A stretch of 64,000 nt of DNA from Betaproteobacteria bacterium HGW-Betaproteobacteria-7 (GCA_002840765.1 PHCE01000005.1:148616-212615); one strand, 5' to 3'. Shown: positions 29,451-45,826, counted from the first letter of the stretch. The notes: generated by a model from the sequence alone, not told the origin. Translations and numbers: made by a program.

Positions 29451-29912
29451 TCAGCGCAGCCCGCGCCCGCTCCAGACCACCAACCACAGGCCCAGCATAC
29501 TCTGCAGCAGATAGAGGATGCTGGAAACGCCGTGCCAGGTGACGAAGCGGTCGCGCAGCAGGCTCTCCATGACGTCGCGCGGCAAGGCATCGACCTTCAG
29601 TTGCGCCATCAGCGGCTGGATACCGAACAGGCCGCTGGCGGCCAGCACGGCCATGGCGAGTACCAGCCAGAAGACGGCCCGGCCGAAAACGGCACGCCCC
29701 CAGCGAGCGCCGAGAAATAGCAGCAGATAGGCCGCGCCTCCCAGGCCGATCCAGCCGATCAGTGCGAACAGCTTGCCAGCGACGACGCCAGCCAACTGGC
29801 GATCACCGAGGCTGGCGAAGAGCACCGGTGCCACCAGATAGCCGATTGCCCACAGGCCGCCGACCCACAAGGTCAGAACGGCGAGGTAGAGGCCCTCGGA
29901 CAGCTTGCGCAT
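29451..29912 (-). CDS. DUF4149 membrane protein
   Basis: 153 aa from ATG at 29912. Four hydrophobic segments are seen at about 6-30, 45-65, 78-98 and 130-150. The N-terminal LTLWVGGLWAIGYLVAPVLF and the central YLLLFLGARWGRAVFG fit the DUF4149 family of small inner-membrane proteins of unknown function. It lies 25 bp after greA and is probably cotranscribed with it. No function is assigned. Confidence 0.75.
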   Translation of the reverse strand: MRKLSEGLYLAVLTLWVGGLWAIGYLVAPVLFASLGDRQLAGVVAGKLFALIGWIGLGGAAYLLLFLGARWGRAVFGRAVFWLVLAMAVLAASGLFGIQPLMAQLKVDALPRDVMESLLRDRFVTWHGVSSILYLLQSMLGLWLVVWSGRGLR

Positions 29913-29937
29913 GATGGGTCGCTGATCGCTGAAAAGA

Positions 29938-30414
29938 TTACTCGTAGCGAACGTCGATGATTTCGTATTCGCGGATACCGCCCGGCGCCTGCACCTGGGC
30001 GATATCACCGGCATACTTGCCGATCATGGCGCGAGCCATCGGCGAGGCCACCGACAGCTTTCCGCTCTTGATGTCAGCCTCGTCCTCGCCAACGATCTGG
30101 TAGGTCACGGCGTCGCCGCTGTCCTGATCCTCGATATCCACAGTCGCGCCAAAAACACAGCGGCCATCGGCATCGAGCAGCTTCGGATCGATGATCTGGG
30201 CATTCGACAGCTTGCCCTCGACTTCCTGAATACGCCCCTCGACAAAGCCCTGGCGTTCCTTGGCCGCGTCATACTCGGCATTCTCAGAGAGGTCGCCATG
30301 CGAGCGCGCTTCGGCGATAGCGGCAATGACTCTGGGGCGTTCGATCGTTTTCAATCGATGCAGTTCGGCGCGGAGTTTTTCAGCACCGGCGACGGTCAGC
30401 GGAACTTTGCTCAT
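29938..30414 (-). CDS. greA: transcription elongation factor GreA
   Basis: 158 aa from ATG at 30414. The N-terminal coiled-coil (residues about 1-75) carries [18 protein letters not shown], whose tip acidic residues stimulate RNA polymerase transcript cleavage. The C-terminal FKBP-like domain includes [14 protein letters not shown]. It rescues backtracked elongation complexes. It is 66 bp downstream of carB, as in many proteobacteria, with a hairpin between them. Confidence 0.95.
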   Translation of the reverse strand: MSKVPLTVAGAEKLRAELHRLKTIERPRVIAAIAEARSHGDLSENAEYDAAKERQGFVEGRIQEVEGKLSNAQIIDPKLLDADGRCVFGATVDIEDQDSGDAVTYQIVGEDEADIKSGKLSVASPMARAMIGKYAGDIAQVQAPGGIREYEIIDVRYE

Positions 30415-30434
30415 CTTTTCTTCCTGCAAAAGCA

Positions 30435-30470
30435 AACCGCCGGCGCCTGAAAATAGGCGGCCCGGCGGTT
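30435..30470 (-). terminator. hairpin between carB and greA, possible partial terminator
   Basis: AACCGCCGG (30435-30443) pairs with CCGGCGGTT (30462-30470). An inner stem CGCCT/AGGCG has a 2-nt bulge. On the minus strand it is followed by TTGCTTTTGC, a mixed T-run. It could terminate part of the carAB transcripts before greA. Confidence 0.45.
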
Positions 30471-30480
30471 CGGGTTAGTT

Positions 30481-33687
<3,207 letters not shown>

Positions 33688-33702
33688 CTTGTATCTCGCT
33701 TG

Positions 33703-34857
33703 TTATGCCCGTTGCAGTGCAGCGGTGCCGCGCGTCATGGTGTCGAGGAAGCGGTCGAAGAGGTAGGCCACGTCGTGCGGGCCGGGACTGGCTTCCGGGT
33801 GCCCCTGGAAGGAGAAGGCCGGCACGTCGGTGCGGGCGATGCCCTGCAGGGAGCCATCGAACAGCGACACGTGCGTGGCTCGCAGGTTGGCCGGCAACGT
33901 CTCGGCATCGACGGCAAAACCGTGGTTCTGGCTGGTGATCAGCACCTGGCCGGTATCCATGTCCTTGACCGGGTGGTTGGCACCGTGGTGGCCGAACTTC
34001 ATCTTCAGCGTCTTGGCGCCGGAAGCCAGCGCCAGCAGCTGATGGCCGAGGCAGATGCCGAAGGTTGGCAGGCCGCGGTCGAGGAATTCACGGATGGCGG
34101 CAATGGCGTAATCGCACGGCTCCGGGTCACCAGGGCCGTTGGACAGGAAGACACCGTCAGGCTTCATCGCCAGCACCTCGGCCGCCGTCGTCTGCGCCGG
34201 GACAACGGTCAGCCTGCAGCCACGTTCAGCGAGCATGCGCAGGATGTTGCGCTTGACGCCAAAATCGTAGGCAACGACGTGGAAGCGCGGCTCGGGCGCC
34301 GAGCCGTATCCGCTCAAAGTCCATTCAGCTTCCGTCCACTCGTAACCGTCCTTGACCGAAACCACCTTGGCCAGATCCATGCCGTTGAGCCCGGGGAAGG
34401 CGCGGGCCATAGCCAGGGCCTTGGCATCATCGACTTCGCCAGCCAGGATGCAACCAGCCTGGGCACCCTTCTCACGCAGGATGCGGGTGAGCTTGCGCGT
34501 ATCGATGCCGGCAAGGGCGACGATACCGTGCTGCTTCAGGTAGGAGGACAAGTCACCCTCGCTGCGCCAGCTCGAAGCAACGCGCGGCAGATCACGAATA
34601 ACCAGGCCGGCAGCGTAATTGGCGGCGGATTCAAAATCTTCTGCGTTGCACCCGGTGTTGCCGATGTGCGGATAGGTCAGCGTAACGATCTGGCGACAGT
34701 AGGAGGGATCGGTAAGAATCTCCTGATAACCGGACATGGCGGTGTTGAAAACCACTTCGCCGCTGGTGACACCATCTGCGCCGATGGATTGGCCCCTGAA
34801 TACCGTTCCGTCGGCGAGGGCGAGAACGGCGGGTGTGAATGAGGGCAGCAGCGACAC
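33703..34857 (-). CDS. carA: carbamoyl-phosphate synthase small subunit
   Basis: 384 aa from the GTG at 34857, chosen because GGAGAG lies five bases before it and the protein then begins [18 protein letters not shown], like typical CarA. An ATG 33 bases upstream has no SD. The class-I glutamine amidotransferase domain is in the C-terminal half: [14 protein letters not shown] holds the nucleophile Cys, with GHPEASPGP supplying His and Glu. It hydrolyses glutamine and channels ammonia to CarB. Confidence 0.95.
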   Translation of the reverse strand: MSLLPSFTPAVLALADGTVFRGQSIGADGVTSGEVVFNTAMSGYQEILTDPSYCRQIVTLTYPHIGNTGCNAEDFESAANYAAGLVIRDLPRVASSWRSEGDLSSYLKQHGIVALAGIDTRKLTRILREKGAQAGCILAGEVDDAKALAMARAFPGLNGMDLAKVVSVKDGYEWTEAEWTLSGYGSAPEPRFHVVAYDFGVKRNILRMLAERGCRLTVVPAQTTAAEVLAMKPDGVFLSNGPGDPEPCDYAIAAIREFLDRGLPTFGICLGHQLLALASGAKTLKMKFGHHGANHPVKDMDTGQVLITSQNHGFAVDAETLPANLRATHVSLFDGSLQGIARTDVPAFSFQGHPEASPGPHDVAYLFDRFLDTMTRGTAALQRA

Positions 34858-34894
34858 GTCGGCTCTCCAGTAACTTTTTTGTATGTTCATGTGC

Positions 34895-34924
34895 CAAGCG
34901 GGAAGGCTCGCGCCTCCCCGCTTG
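34895..34924. other. 13-bp hairpin in the carA leader
   Basis: CAAGCGGGAAGGC (34895-34907) and GCCTCCCCGCTTG (34912-34924) form a 13-bp stem with one mismatch or wobble and a 4-nt loop. On the plus strand TGCTTTTTT follows, which would be terminator-like, but no plus-strand gene precedes it. On the minus strand it lies between the kinase gene and carA, so it may end the kinase transcript or act as a carA leader structure. Confidence 0.4.
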
Positions 34925-34974
34925 TGCTTTTTTAACCTTGCTATTTTAGCCGAGAAGACCCTTTTCAGGCAAAT

Positions 34975-37518
<2,544 letters not shown>

Positions 37519-37523
37519 CTGGA

Positions 37524-38808
<1,285 letters not shown>

Positions 38809-38904
38809 GCGGGTTTCCGGAGTTTCTCAATCGGCTTTGAAGCGGTATATCATACCCGAAATCCCCGACTGGCCTGCGCCGACACCCCCACTGGAATTAT
38901 CACG

Positions 38905-39348
38905 ATGAGCGACCCACAAAGTCTCAAGAACATGGGCCTGAAAGCCACCTTTCCGCGCCTGAAGATTCTTGAGCTTTTCGAGAAAAGCAGCCAACGCCAC
39001 ATGACGGCGGAGGACGTCTATCGCATGCTCATCACCGACCACATGGATATCGGCCTGGCCACCGTTTACCGCGTGTTGACGCAGTTCGAGCAGGCTGGTC
39101 TTCTCGAACGCCACTTCTTCGAATCCGGCAAGGCCGTCTTCGAGATCAACCGCGGCAAGCATCACGACCATCTGGTCTGCATCGACTGCGGTCGCGTCGA
39201 GGAGTTCTACGACGCGGAAATCGAGCGCCGGCAGAACGCCATTGCCAGCGAACGCGGCTTTGCCATCCAGGATCATGCACTCTATCTCTACGCCCAGTGC
39301 ACGAAGGACACCTGTCCGCATCGCAACAAGCCGGACGACAAGTCCTGA
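38905..39348 (+). CDS. fur: ferric uptake regulator Fur
   Basis: 147 aa from ATG at 38905 ([20 protein letters not shown]). The winged-helix DNA-binding half carries [10 protein letters not shown] and [14 protein letters not shown]. The metal-binding half has [18 protein letters not shown] and a second CxxxxC-type site CTKDTCPH. It represses iron-uptake genes when loaded with Fe2+. The 96-bp gap to bamE contains the inverted repeat GGTATATCATACC at 38844-38856, which could be part of a promoter or operator; no full Fur box was found. Confidence 0.96.
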   Translation: MSDPQSLKNMGLKATFPRLKILELFEKSSQRHMTAEDVYRMLITDHMDIGLATVYRVLTQFEQAGLLERHFFESGKAVFEINRGKHHDHLVCIDCGRVEEFYDAEIERRQNAIASERGFAIQDHALYLYAQCTKDTCPHRNKPDDKS

Positions 39349-39362
39349 ACACCTGATTCCCG

Positions 39363-39959
39363 ATGTCCGAGTTTGTGAGTACCGGGCTGGCTACCTGGCT
39401 GTCGTCGGCTGGCGCCACCTTTCTGCTGATTGCCTTGGCCGAATTCGGCGACAAGAGCCAGTTGGTCTGCATGACCCTGGCGGCCCGCCATCGCGGCCTG
39501 CCGGTGGTACTTGGCGCCGTCACCGCCTTCGCCATCCTCAACCTGCTTGCCGTCCTTTTCGGCGCCGCCGTTGCCGCCTGGCTGCCGGAATGGGTGGTGA
39601 CCGCAGTCGTCGCCCTGCTCTTTGCCATCTTCGGCATCAGCGCCCTGCGCTACAGCGAAGAGGACGACGATGAGGAAATTGAGGAAAAGCCGGGCCACGG
39701 CATCTTCGCCACAACCTTTCTACTGATTTTCCTGGCCGAATTCGGCGACAAGACGCAGATCGCCGTCGCCGGCCTCGGTAGCACGACCGACACGGCTGCC
39801 GTCTGGGTGGGCGCCACGCTGGCCCTGGCCGTTACCTCGATGCTCGGTGTTTTCGCCGGACGCAAGTTCCTGCACCGGCTGCCGCTGCTCTGGATTCACC
39901 GCATCAGCGGTATTTTCTTCCTGGCACTGGCGCTCTACGCGCTCTCCCGCCTTTTTTAG
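39363..39959 (+). CDS. GDT1/TMEM165 (UPF0016) family cation exporter
   Basis: 198 aa with six predicted helices in two homologous halves, each carrying the family signature: ALAEFGDKSQLV (about 25-36) and FLAEFGDKTQIAV (about 122-134). A strongly acidic loop, YSEEDDDEEIEEK, joins the halves. Bacterial members such as MneA/MntX-like proteins export Mn2+; eukaryotic ones move Ca2+, Mn2+ and H+. It begins 14 bp after fur and is likely cotranscribed, which would tie manganese efflux to iron regulation. Its stop overlaps the stop of the convergent gene. Confidence 0.88.
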   Translation: MSEFVSTGLATWLSSAGATFLLIALAEFGDKSQLVCMTLAARHRGLPVVLGAVTAFAILNLLAVLFGAAVAAWLPEWVVTAVVALLFAIFGISALRYSEEDDDEEIEEKPGHGIFATTFLLIFLAEFGDKTQIAVAGLGSTTDTAAVWVGATLALAVTSMLGVFAGRKFLHRLPLLWIHRISGIFFLALALYALSRLF

Positions 39960-40471
39960 GCGACCGCCGAGAAGCCGCCGCCGCCCTCGTTTGCCGCCGA
40001 CACTTGGCGGTAGGCTGCAAGAGCGCTGTCGACCTGGCTATTGCCCGAGCGCTGCTCCTCACCCGCCTGCGCCAGTTCCTGGCGCGCCTGCATTTCCATC
40101 TGGCTGGCCGCTGCCGCCACCCGCCGGTCCTGTGTCGATGGATCGGCCGGCGCCAGGGCGGCGGCCCGTATCTGCTGCGCCTTGGCGATGGTTTCTGTAG
40201 GAGTACGACCGGGCGAGGTATCAATGGAGACTTCGCCGCCGACCGCGTAGCGCTTGTTGTCCGGCCCTGCCTGGTAGGAAAAGCTGCTACCGCGCACCAG
40301 TCCTGCCCCGGCAGCCATGTGCGCCTGCTCATGCGAGCGCACCTTGCGATCTGTCTGCTTCAGCGCCGCGACCTGGCGCTGCTGCTCCGGCGTGAGTTCG
40401 CCTCCGCGTCCAGCAAAACGGCTGGCGGCAGCAGAGGACGAAGCAGAGAAGCTGGCTACGGCACCAATCAT
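39956..40471 (-). CDS. CJM1_0395/SprA-related putative metalloprotease
   Basis: 171 aa. The middle contains KVRSHEQAHMAAGAG with an HExxH-type sequence (HEQAH at 47-51), followed by GSSFSYQAGPDNKRYAVGGE and SIDTSPGRTPTETI, which match the small family of putative metalloproteases related to SprA. There is no signal peptide. Ala/Gln-rich helices fill the C-terminus. It lies 53 bp after recN on the same strand. Proteolytic activity is a family prediction only. Confidence 0.75.
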   Translation of the reverse strand: MIGAVASFSASSSAAASRFAGRGGELTPEQQRQVAALKQTDRKVRSHEQAHMAAGAGLVRGSSFSYQAGPDNKRYAVGGEVSIDTSPGRTPTETIAKAQQIRAAALAPADPSTQDRRVAAAASQMEMQARQELAQAGEEQRSGNSQVDSALAAYRQVSAANEGGGGFSAVA

Positions 40472-40524
40472 GGGTACTCGACGATCAGGTCACGCTTTTA
40501 CTATAGCGCCTGCGGCGCCAAATT

Positions 40525-42195
40525 TCAGGCGGCCTGCCGGGCAGCGCGACTGGCGAGCAATTCGCTGGCGTGCTGGCGGGTGATCTCGGTGATGTCGACG
40601 CCGCCCAGCATGCGGGCGATTTCCTGCACCCGGCCGGCCGGATCGAGAGACTGGATGGCGCTCAGGGTTACGCCGTCGCGCGTCGCTTTGCTGACCTGCC
40701 ACTGCCAGTCGGCCTGGGCGGCGACCTGCGGCAAGTGGGTGACGCACAAGACCTGCCGCTCGGCGCCCAGTTCGTGTAGCAGACGGCCGACAATCTCGGC
40801 GACGCCGCCACCGATACCGACATCGACCTCGTCGAAAATCAGGGTCGGCACGCTGGCCGAGCGCGAAGTCAGTACTTGAATGGCCAGACTGATGCGCGAC
40901 AGTTCGCCGCCGGACGCCACCTTGGCCAAGGGTCGGGCTTCGTTGCCGGCCAAGCCGGCGATGCGGAATTCAACCTGCTCCAGGCCGTAGGCAGCGCCGT
41001 CGATAGGCAGCAGAGCAACCTCGAACCGACCGGCGGAGAGGGCCAACTGGCGCATCACTTCGCTCACTGCCTGACTCATTTCAGCAGCGACCCGGCGCCG
41101 ACCGGCGCTCAATTGCTGCGCACCGGCCTGGTAGGCCGCTTGGGTGCGAGTGACTTCGGCAGTCAGCGCCTGCAGGTCACTCGCTGCCGCCAGCGAGGCC
41201 AGGCGTTGCTGCCAGCCGGCCAGCAGGGCCGGCAGTTCTTCCGGCTGCACCCGATATTTGCGCGCGGCCGCCAGCACTGCGTCGAGGCGGCGCTCGACTT
41301 CGGCCAGACGGGCCGGATCGAGATCGACGCGGTCGACGTAGCGGCGCAGCGTGGACACGGCATCGGACAGTTCGGCCTGTACCGACTGAACCAGCGCCGC
41401 CACTTCACCGAGCGCCGGATCGTATTCGGCCAGCGCCGACAGACGGCCGGCGACGCTATCGACCTGACGTTCGCAGGCGGCATCGTCATCGGCCAGCACG
41501 GCCAGGGCGAACTGCGCCCCATCGAGCAGACTGGCTGCATGACCCAACCGGCGATGTTCGACCTCCAGCTCGCTCCATTCAGCTGCCGAGAAGGCCAGGG
41601 ATTCCAGGTCGCGCACCTGCCATTCGAGCTGTTCGCGTTCGCGTAGCAGCGCTTCGGCGCCGGCACCGGCTTCATTCAACGCCTGCTCGGCCGTCCGCCA
41701 GGCGCGAAAGCTGGCGGCCACTTCGGCGGCCAGCGGCAGCAGGCCAGCATGGGCGTCGAGCAGCGTGCGCTGGGCGTCGGCGCGCAACAGCGATTGATGA
41801 GCGTGCTGGCCATGAATGTCGACCAGCCAGTCGCTGACTTCGCGCAACTGCTGGACGGTCGCCGGCGAGCCGTTGATCCAGGCGCGCGAACGACCACCGG
41901 CATCGACGACGCGGCGCAGCAGCAGTTCGTCGTCGGCGTCGAGATCGGCTTCGGCCAGCCAGGCACGCACTTGCGGCACAGCAGCGATGTCGAAGACGGC
42001 GGTGACTTCCGCCTTATCGCAGCTGGAGCGGACGACGCCGGCATCGGCACGTTCGCCGATGGCCAGTGCCAGGGCATCGATGAGGATGGATTTGCCGGCC
42101 CCGGTTTCGCCGGTCAGGGTGCCGAAACCGCTGGAAAAATCGAGTTCCAGACGGTCGACGATGACGAAATCGCGAATCGACAGATGACGCAGCAT
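40525..42195 (-). CDS. recN: DNA repair protein RecN
   Basis: 556 aa SMC-like ATPase. Walker A is GETGAGKSI in the N-terminal lobe, long Ala/Glu/Arg-rich coiled coils occupy roughly 150-380, and the C-terminal lobe has the ABC signature KVASGGELSRISLAIQV and Walker B LIFDEVDVGIGG. It acts in recombinational repair of double-strand breaks. It starts 4 bp after nadK. Length is normal. Confidence 0.95.
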   Translation of the reverse strand: MLRHLSIRDFVIVDRLELDFSSGFGTLTGETGAGKSILIDALALAIGERADAGVVRSSCDKAEVTAVFDIAAVPQVRAWLAEADLDADDELLLRRVVDAGGRSRAWINGSPATVQQLREVSDWLVDIHGQHAHQSLLRADAQRTLLDAHAGLLPLAAEVAASFRAWRTAEQALNEAGAGAEALLREREQLEWQVRDLESLAFSAAEWSELEVEHRRLGHAASLLDGAQFALAVLADDDAACERQVDSVAGRLSALAEYDPALGEVAALVQSVQAELSDAVSTLRRYVDRVDLDPARLAEVERRLDAVLAAARKYRVQPEELPALLAGWQQRLASLAAASDLQALTAEVTRTQAAYQAGAQQLSAGRRRVAAEMSQAVSEVMRQLALSAGRFEVALLPIDGAAYGLEQVEFRIAGLAGNEARPLAKVASGGELSRISLAIQVLTSRSASVPTLIFDEVDVGIGGGVAEIVGRLLHELGAERQVLCVTHLPQVAAQADWQWQVSKATRDGVTLSAIQSLDPAGRVQEIARMLGGVDITEITRQHASELLASRAARQAA

Positions 42196-42199
42196 GCGC

Positions 42200-43111
42200 T
42201 TACGGCCCCTTCGGCCTTTCGCTCCACTGCAGTTTCTGGCGCAGCATGGCGAAGTAGCGGTAGCCGGGCGGATGCAGGAAGCAGATGGTGTGTTCCGAAC
42301 GACGCAGGCGGACGCTGTCGCCGCGCAGCAGATCTAGGGTTACCTGGCCGTCGAAGTGCACGCGCGGATCGTCGGCGTGGGTGATGCGCAATTCGATGTC
42401 GGCCTGGTCGTTGACGATGATCGGCCGGTTGGTCAGGGCATGCGGACAAAGCGGCACGAGGGCGATACCGGTCAGCGTCGGATGCAGGATCGGGCCACCA
42501 GCGGACATCGAGTAGGCGGTGGAACCGGTCGGCGTGGACACGATCAGACCGTCGGCGCGCAAGTTGTAGATGAATTCGCCGTCGATGAACAGTTCGAACT
42601 CGATCATCCGGCCGATCGCCCCCTTGTCCAGCACGACGTCGTTGAGCGCCATATTGGAGGCCACTTCGCGGCCATCGCGGACCACCTCGGCGGCCAGCAG
42701 CATACGGTTTTCGGGGTTGAAGCGGCCGTCGAGCAGATCATCCATGCAGGTCAGCAGATCCTCACGGGCGATGTCGGTCATGAAACCGAGCCGTCCCTGG
42801 TTGACCCCGACCAGCGGCACGCAGTAGCGGGCCAGGCGGCGCGCCGCATTGAGCATGGTGCCGTCGCCACCGAGGACGATGGCGAGGTCGGCATGGGCGC
42901 CGATGTCATTGAAGCCGCAGGTGACCCAGCGCGCCAGATCGACCTGGCGACCGACATGCTCGGAAGTCTCGCGTTCAATGAACACTGAAACACCGCGCTC
43001 ATGCAGGTATTCGGCGAGACGACGCAGCGACTCGGCAATTTCCATACTGTGGTATTTGCCGACCAGGGCGATGGTCCGGGGTGCGCTCAGGGAAGCGAAG
43101 CTGCGATTCAT
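42200..43111 (-). CDS. nadK: NAD kinase
   Basis: 303 aa. [18 protein letters not shown] is the GGDG ATP/NAD-binding motif, and [20 protein letters not shown] is the second conserved block. It phosphorylates NAD to NADP. It is first in a minus-strand operon with recN and divergent from hrcA, the same order as in many beta- and gammaproteobacteria. Confidence 0.96.
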   Translation of the reverse strand: MNRSFASLSAPRTIALVGKYHSMEIAESLRRLAEYLHERGVSVFIERETSEHVGRQVDLARWVTCGFNDIGAHADLAIVLGGDGTMLNAARRLARYCVPLVGVNQGRLGFMTDIAREDLLTCMDDLLDGRFNPENRMLLAAEVVRDGREVASNMALNDVVLDKGAIGRMIEFELFIDGEFIYNLRADGLIVSTPTGSTAYSMSAGGPILHPTLTGIALVPLCPHALTNRPIIVNDQADIELRITHADDPRVHFDGQVTLDLLRGDSVRLRRSEHTICFLHPPGYRYFAMLRQKLQWSERPKGP

Positions 43112-43122
43112 GGCGCGAATTC

Positions 43123-43167
43123 TTGCACAAAAAACGGTCGCCGCGCCGTTCGCGGATTTTTGTACAA
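43123..43167. promoter_or_regulatory. inverted repeat between nadK and hrcA
   Basis: TTGCACAAAAA (43123-43133) and TTTTTGTACAA (43157-43167) are inverted copies matching at 10 of 11 positions, in the 65-bp intergenic space of the divergent genes. The right arm overlaps TACAAT (43163-43168), a possible hrcA -10, but no -35 is placed correctly. The symmetry suggests an operator or paired divergent promoter elements. It is not a CIRCE element. Confidence 0.35.
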
Positions 43168-43176
43168 TCGAGAGCC

Positions 43177-44202
43177 ATGCTGGACGAACGCTCGCGCACC
43201 CTTCTCAAGGCCCTGGTCGAACATTACATTGCCGACGGGCAACCGGTCGGCTCGCGCGCGCTATCGAAATTTTCCGGCCTCGACCTGTCGCCGGCAACCA
43301 TCCGCAACGTCATGGCCGACCTCGAAGAAGCCGGCTTTGTCGCCAGCCCGCACACCTCGGCCGGGCGTATCCCGACGGCCCGCGGCTACCGCCTGTTCGT
43401 GGACAGCCTGCTCACCGTCCAGCCGCTCGAAGTGCGCCAGATGGGGGTGATGGAGGAAGCGCTGCAGGGCCGGCCGTCGAACCAGATGATCGCCAGCGCC
43501 TCGCAACTGCTCTCCAGCCTGACCCATTTCGCCGGCGTCGTCATCGCCCCGCGGCGCAAGAGCAGCCGCATCCGGCAAATCGAATTCCTCAGCCTGTCGG
43601 AGCGCCGCATCCTGCTGATCATCGTCACCACCGACGGTGACGTGCAGAACCGCATCCTCAATACGGAACGCGCCTATTCGCCGAGCGAACTGGTCAGCGC
43701 CGCCAACTACCTGACGCAGAACTTCGCCGGCCTCGATTTCGAGCAGATACGCCACCGCCTGGCCAGCGAGATCCAGCAACTGCGCGAAGACATCAAGCCG
43801 CTGATGAACCAGGCCCTCGATGCCGGCGATGCAGCGCTGGCGGAAAGCGCCACCCCCTATTTCATCTCCGGCGAGCGCAACTTGCTCGACGTTGAAGAAC
43901 TGTCTTCCAACATGAAACGCCTGCGCGAATTGTTCGACCTGTTCGAACAACGCTCCAGCTTGATGCGCCTGCTCGACGTTTCGAACCGGGCCGAAGGCGT
44001 GCAGATTTTCATCGGCGGCGAATCGGGCATCGCTTCGCTCGACGAATGCAGCGTCATCACCGCCCCCTATGCGGTCGACGGTCAGGTGGTCGGCTCGGTC
44101 GGCGTCATCGGCCCGACCCGCATGGCCTACGAACGGGTCATCCCGATCGTCGACATCACCGCCCGCCTGCTCTCCAGCGCCCTTTCCAGCAAAGAAGAAT
44201 AA
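43177..44202 (+). CDS. hrcA: heat-inducible transcription repressor HrcA
   Basis: 341 aa from ATG at 43177 ([20 protein letters not shown]). The N-terminal winged helix contains [20 protein letters not shown] and [20 protein letters not shown]. The GAF-like domain follows, with [10 protein letters not shown] and [18 protein letters not shown] at the end. HrcA represses chaperone genes through CIRCE. No CIRCE-like TTAGCACTC-N9-GAGTGCTAA was found in this window, so its targets here (probably groESL) lie elsewhere. hemH follows 2 bp later. Confidence 0.95.
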   Translation: MLDERSRTLLKALVEHYIADGQPVGSRALSKFSGLDLSPATIRNVMADLEEAGFVASPHTSAGRIPTARGYRLFVDSLLTVQPLEVRQMGVMEEALQGRPSNQMIASASQLLSSLTHFAGVVIAPRRKSSRIRQIEFLSLSERRILLIIVTTDGDVQNRILNTERAYSPSELVSAANYLTQNFAGLDFEQIRHRLASEIQQLREDIKPLMNQALDAGDAALAESATPYFISGERNLLDVEELSSNMKRLRELFDLFEQRSSLMRLLDVSNRAEGVQIFIGGESGIASLDECSVITAPYAVDGQVVGSVGVIGPTRMAYERVIPIVDITARLLSSALSSKEE

Positions 44203-44204
44203 CC

Positions 44205-45308
44205 ATGCCCCGCTTCACCTCCGAACCGTCCTACCGGCACGGCACTGCCCCCGCCACGGCGGTCGTCCTGGTCAACCTCGGCACCCCCGAGGCGCCGACG
44301 GCGCCGGCCCTGCGCCGCTACCTGAAGGAATTTCTTTCCGATCCGCGCGTTGTTGAAATCCCCAAACCAGTCTGGTGGCTGATCCTCAACGGCATCATCC
44401 TCAATATCCGACCGAAGAAATCGGCAGCCAAGTACGCCAGCGTCTGGATGGAAGAAGGTTCGCCGCTACGCGTCCACACCGAACGCCAAACCAAGATGCT
44501 CAAGGGCTTTCTCGGTGAGCGCGGCCACCGGGTGACCGTCACCTCGGCGATGCGCTACGGCCAGCCGTCGATCCGCGGCGTGCTCGACCAGCTCAAGGCC
44601 GACGGTGCCAGCCGCATTCTGCTCGTGCCGATGTACCCGCAATACGCCGCCAGCACCACGGCCACCGTCGTCGACGAGGCCTGCAAGTGGCTGCTGCGGC
44701 AGCGCAACCAGCCGGAAATGCGCTTCGTCCGCAATTTCCACGACCGCGAAGGCTATCTCGCAGCCCTCGAACAGTCAGTACGCAAGCACTGGCAGACCCA
44801 TGGCGGACTGGGTGAAAAGGACCGCTTGCTCATCAGCTTCCACGGCCTGCCCAAGCGCAGCCTGGAACTCGGCGACCCCTACTTCTGCGAATGTCAGAAA
44901 ACCGGCCGCCTGCTGGCCGAGCGCCTGAACCTGCTGCCCGACCAATTCCGTATCTGCTTCCAGTCGCGCTTCGGCAAGGCTGAATGGCTACAGCCCTACA
45001 CCGCACCGACGCTGCACGAATGGGGCCAGCATGGCGTCCGCCGCGTCGACGTGATCTGCCCCGGCTTCGTTGCCGACTGCCTGGAAACCCTCGAAGAAAT
45101 CGCCCAGGAAGGACGCGACGACTTCCTTGGTGCCGGCGGCAAGGAATACCACTACATTCCGGCGCTCAACGAGAACAACGACTGGCTGCTGGCCTTGACC
45201 GACCTTGTCGAAAGCCATCTGGCCGGCTGGCCGACCACCATTCCCGTCGATCCAAAAGCCCTCGACCTGAGCGCCCGCGAAGCGCTGAAATGGGGCGCCC
45301 GGACTTGA
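44205..45308 (+). CDS. hemH: ferrochelatase
   Basis: 367 aa from ATG at 44205, 2 bp after the hrcA stop. ATAVVLVNLGTPEAPTAPAL opens the fold; LLISFHGLPKRSLELGDPYF carries the catalytic histidine region and CPGFVADCLETLEEI the conserved glutamate region. It inserts Fe2+ into protoporphyrin IX in the last step of haem synthesis. The hrcA-hemH spacing suggests cotranscription. Confidence 0.96.
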   Translation: MPRFTSEPSYRHGTAPATAVVLVNLGTPEAPTAPALRRYLKEFLSDPRVVEIPKPVWWLILNGIILNIRPKKSAAKYASVWMEEGSPLRVHTERQTKMLKGFLGERGHRVTVTSAMRYGQPSIRGVLDQLKADGASRILLVPMYPQYAASTTATVVDEACKWLLRQRNQPEMRFVRNFHDREGYLAALEQSVRKHWQTHGGLGEKDRLLISFHGLPKRSLELGDPYFCECQKTGRLLAERLNLLPDQFRICFQSRFGKAEWLQPYTAPTLHEWGQHGVRRVDVICPGFVADCLETLEEIAQEGRDDFLGAGGKEYHYIPALNENNDWLLALTDLVESHLAGWPTTIPVDPKALDLSAREALKWGART

Positions 45309-45325
45309 AATAGGGAGGCCACGGC

Positions 45326-45351
45326 CCAATATCAGTCCAATCTGATATTGG
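45326..45351 (+). promoter_or_regulatory. perfect hairpin overlapping the trxC ribosome-binding site
   Basis: CCAATATCAG (45326-45335) and CTGATATTGG (45342-45351) form a perfect 10-bp inverted repeat with a 6-nt loop. The last two bases of the 3' arm are the first two of the trxC Shine-Dalgarno sequence GGAG (45350-45353), which ends seven bases before the ATG at 45360. There is no T-run, so this is not a terminator for hemH. It could be an operator or an RNA structure restricting ribosome access. Confidence 0.55.
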
Positions 45352-45359
45352 AGCCCAGC

Positions 45360-45803
45360 ATGAGTGATTCCCTGCATGTCGTCTGCCCGCACTGCGCGGC
45401 AGTCAACCGTCTGCCCGCCGAACGGCTGGCACAGAACCCGAACTGCGGCCAGTGCAAACAGCCGTTGTTCGATGGTGAACCAGCCGAACTGAATGCCGGC
45501 AATTTCGATCGGCACATCGGCCGCAGCGACCTGCCGGTGGTCGTGGACTTCTGGGCGCCGTGGTGCGGCCCCTGCCGGATGATGGCGCCGAATTTCCATC
45601 AGGCGGCCATCGATCTTGAACCGCGTGCCCGTCTGGTCAAGGTCGATACGGAAGCGGAACAGCAACTGGCCGCCCGCTTCAACATTCGCAGCATTCCGAC
45701 CCTGGCGATCTTCAAGGGCGGTCGCGAAGTCGCCCGACAGAGCGGCGCGCTTGACCTAGGCAACCTGAAGCGCTGGATCGAAGCGCATCTGCAGAATCCT
45801 TAA
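45360..45803 (+). CDS. trxC: thioredoxin 2 with N-terminal zinc ribbon
   Basis: 147 aa from ATG at 45360. The N-terminal ribbon has CPHC and CGQC pairs (residues about 9-12 and 29-32), characteristic of TrxC. The thioredoxin fold follows, with active site FWAPWCGPCRMMAP and the cis-Pro segment IRSIPTLAIFKGG. It reduces protein disulfides in the cytoplasm, and homologues are induced by oxidative stress. The ORF could extend to a TTG at 45348, but the GGAG-ATG pairing supports 45360. Confidence 0.94.
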   Translation: MSDSLHVVCPHCAAVNRLPAERLAQNPNCGQCKQPLFDGEPAELNAGNFDRHIGRSDLPVVVDFWAPWCGPCRMMAPNFHQAAIDLEPRARLVKVDTEAEQQLAARFNIRSIPTLAIFKGGREVARQSGALDLGNLKRWIEAHLQNP

Positions 45804-45826
45804 CTTTCGTGATAAGTGGCCGTTAA
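45800..45826 (+). promoter_or_regulatory. sigma-28 (FliA) type promoter
   Basis: TTAACTTT (45800-45807) and GCCGTTAA (45819-45826) are separated by exactly 11 bp. Against the sigma-28 consensus TAAAGTTT-N11-GCCGATAA this matches 6 of 8 and 7 of 8. It overlaps the trxC stop and lies 33 bp before the ATG at 45860. It would place the EF-hand protein and the chemoreceptor behind it in the flagellar class 3 regulon. Confidence 0.6.

Noticed and set aside
38844..38904. Possible Fur box upstream of fur
   Set aside because: Only a half-site-like ATTATCA next to the start codon and a short unrelated inverted repeat were seen; no 19-bp box is present.
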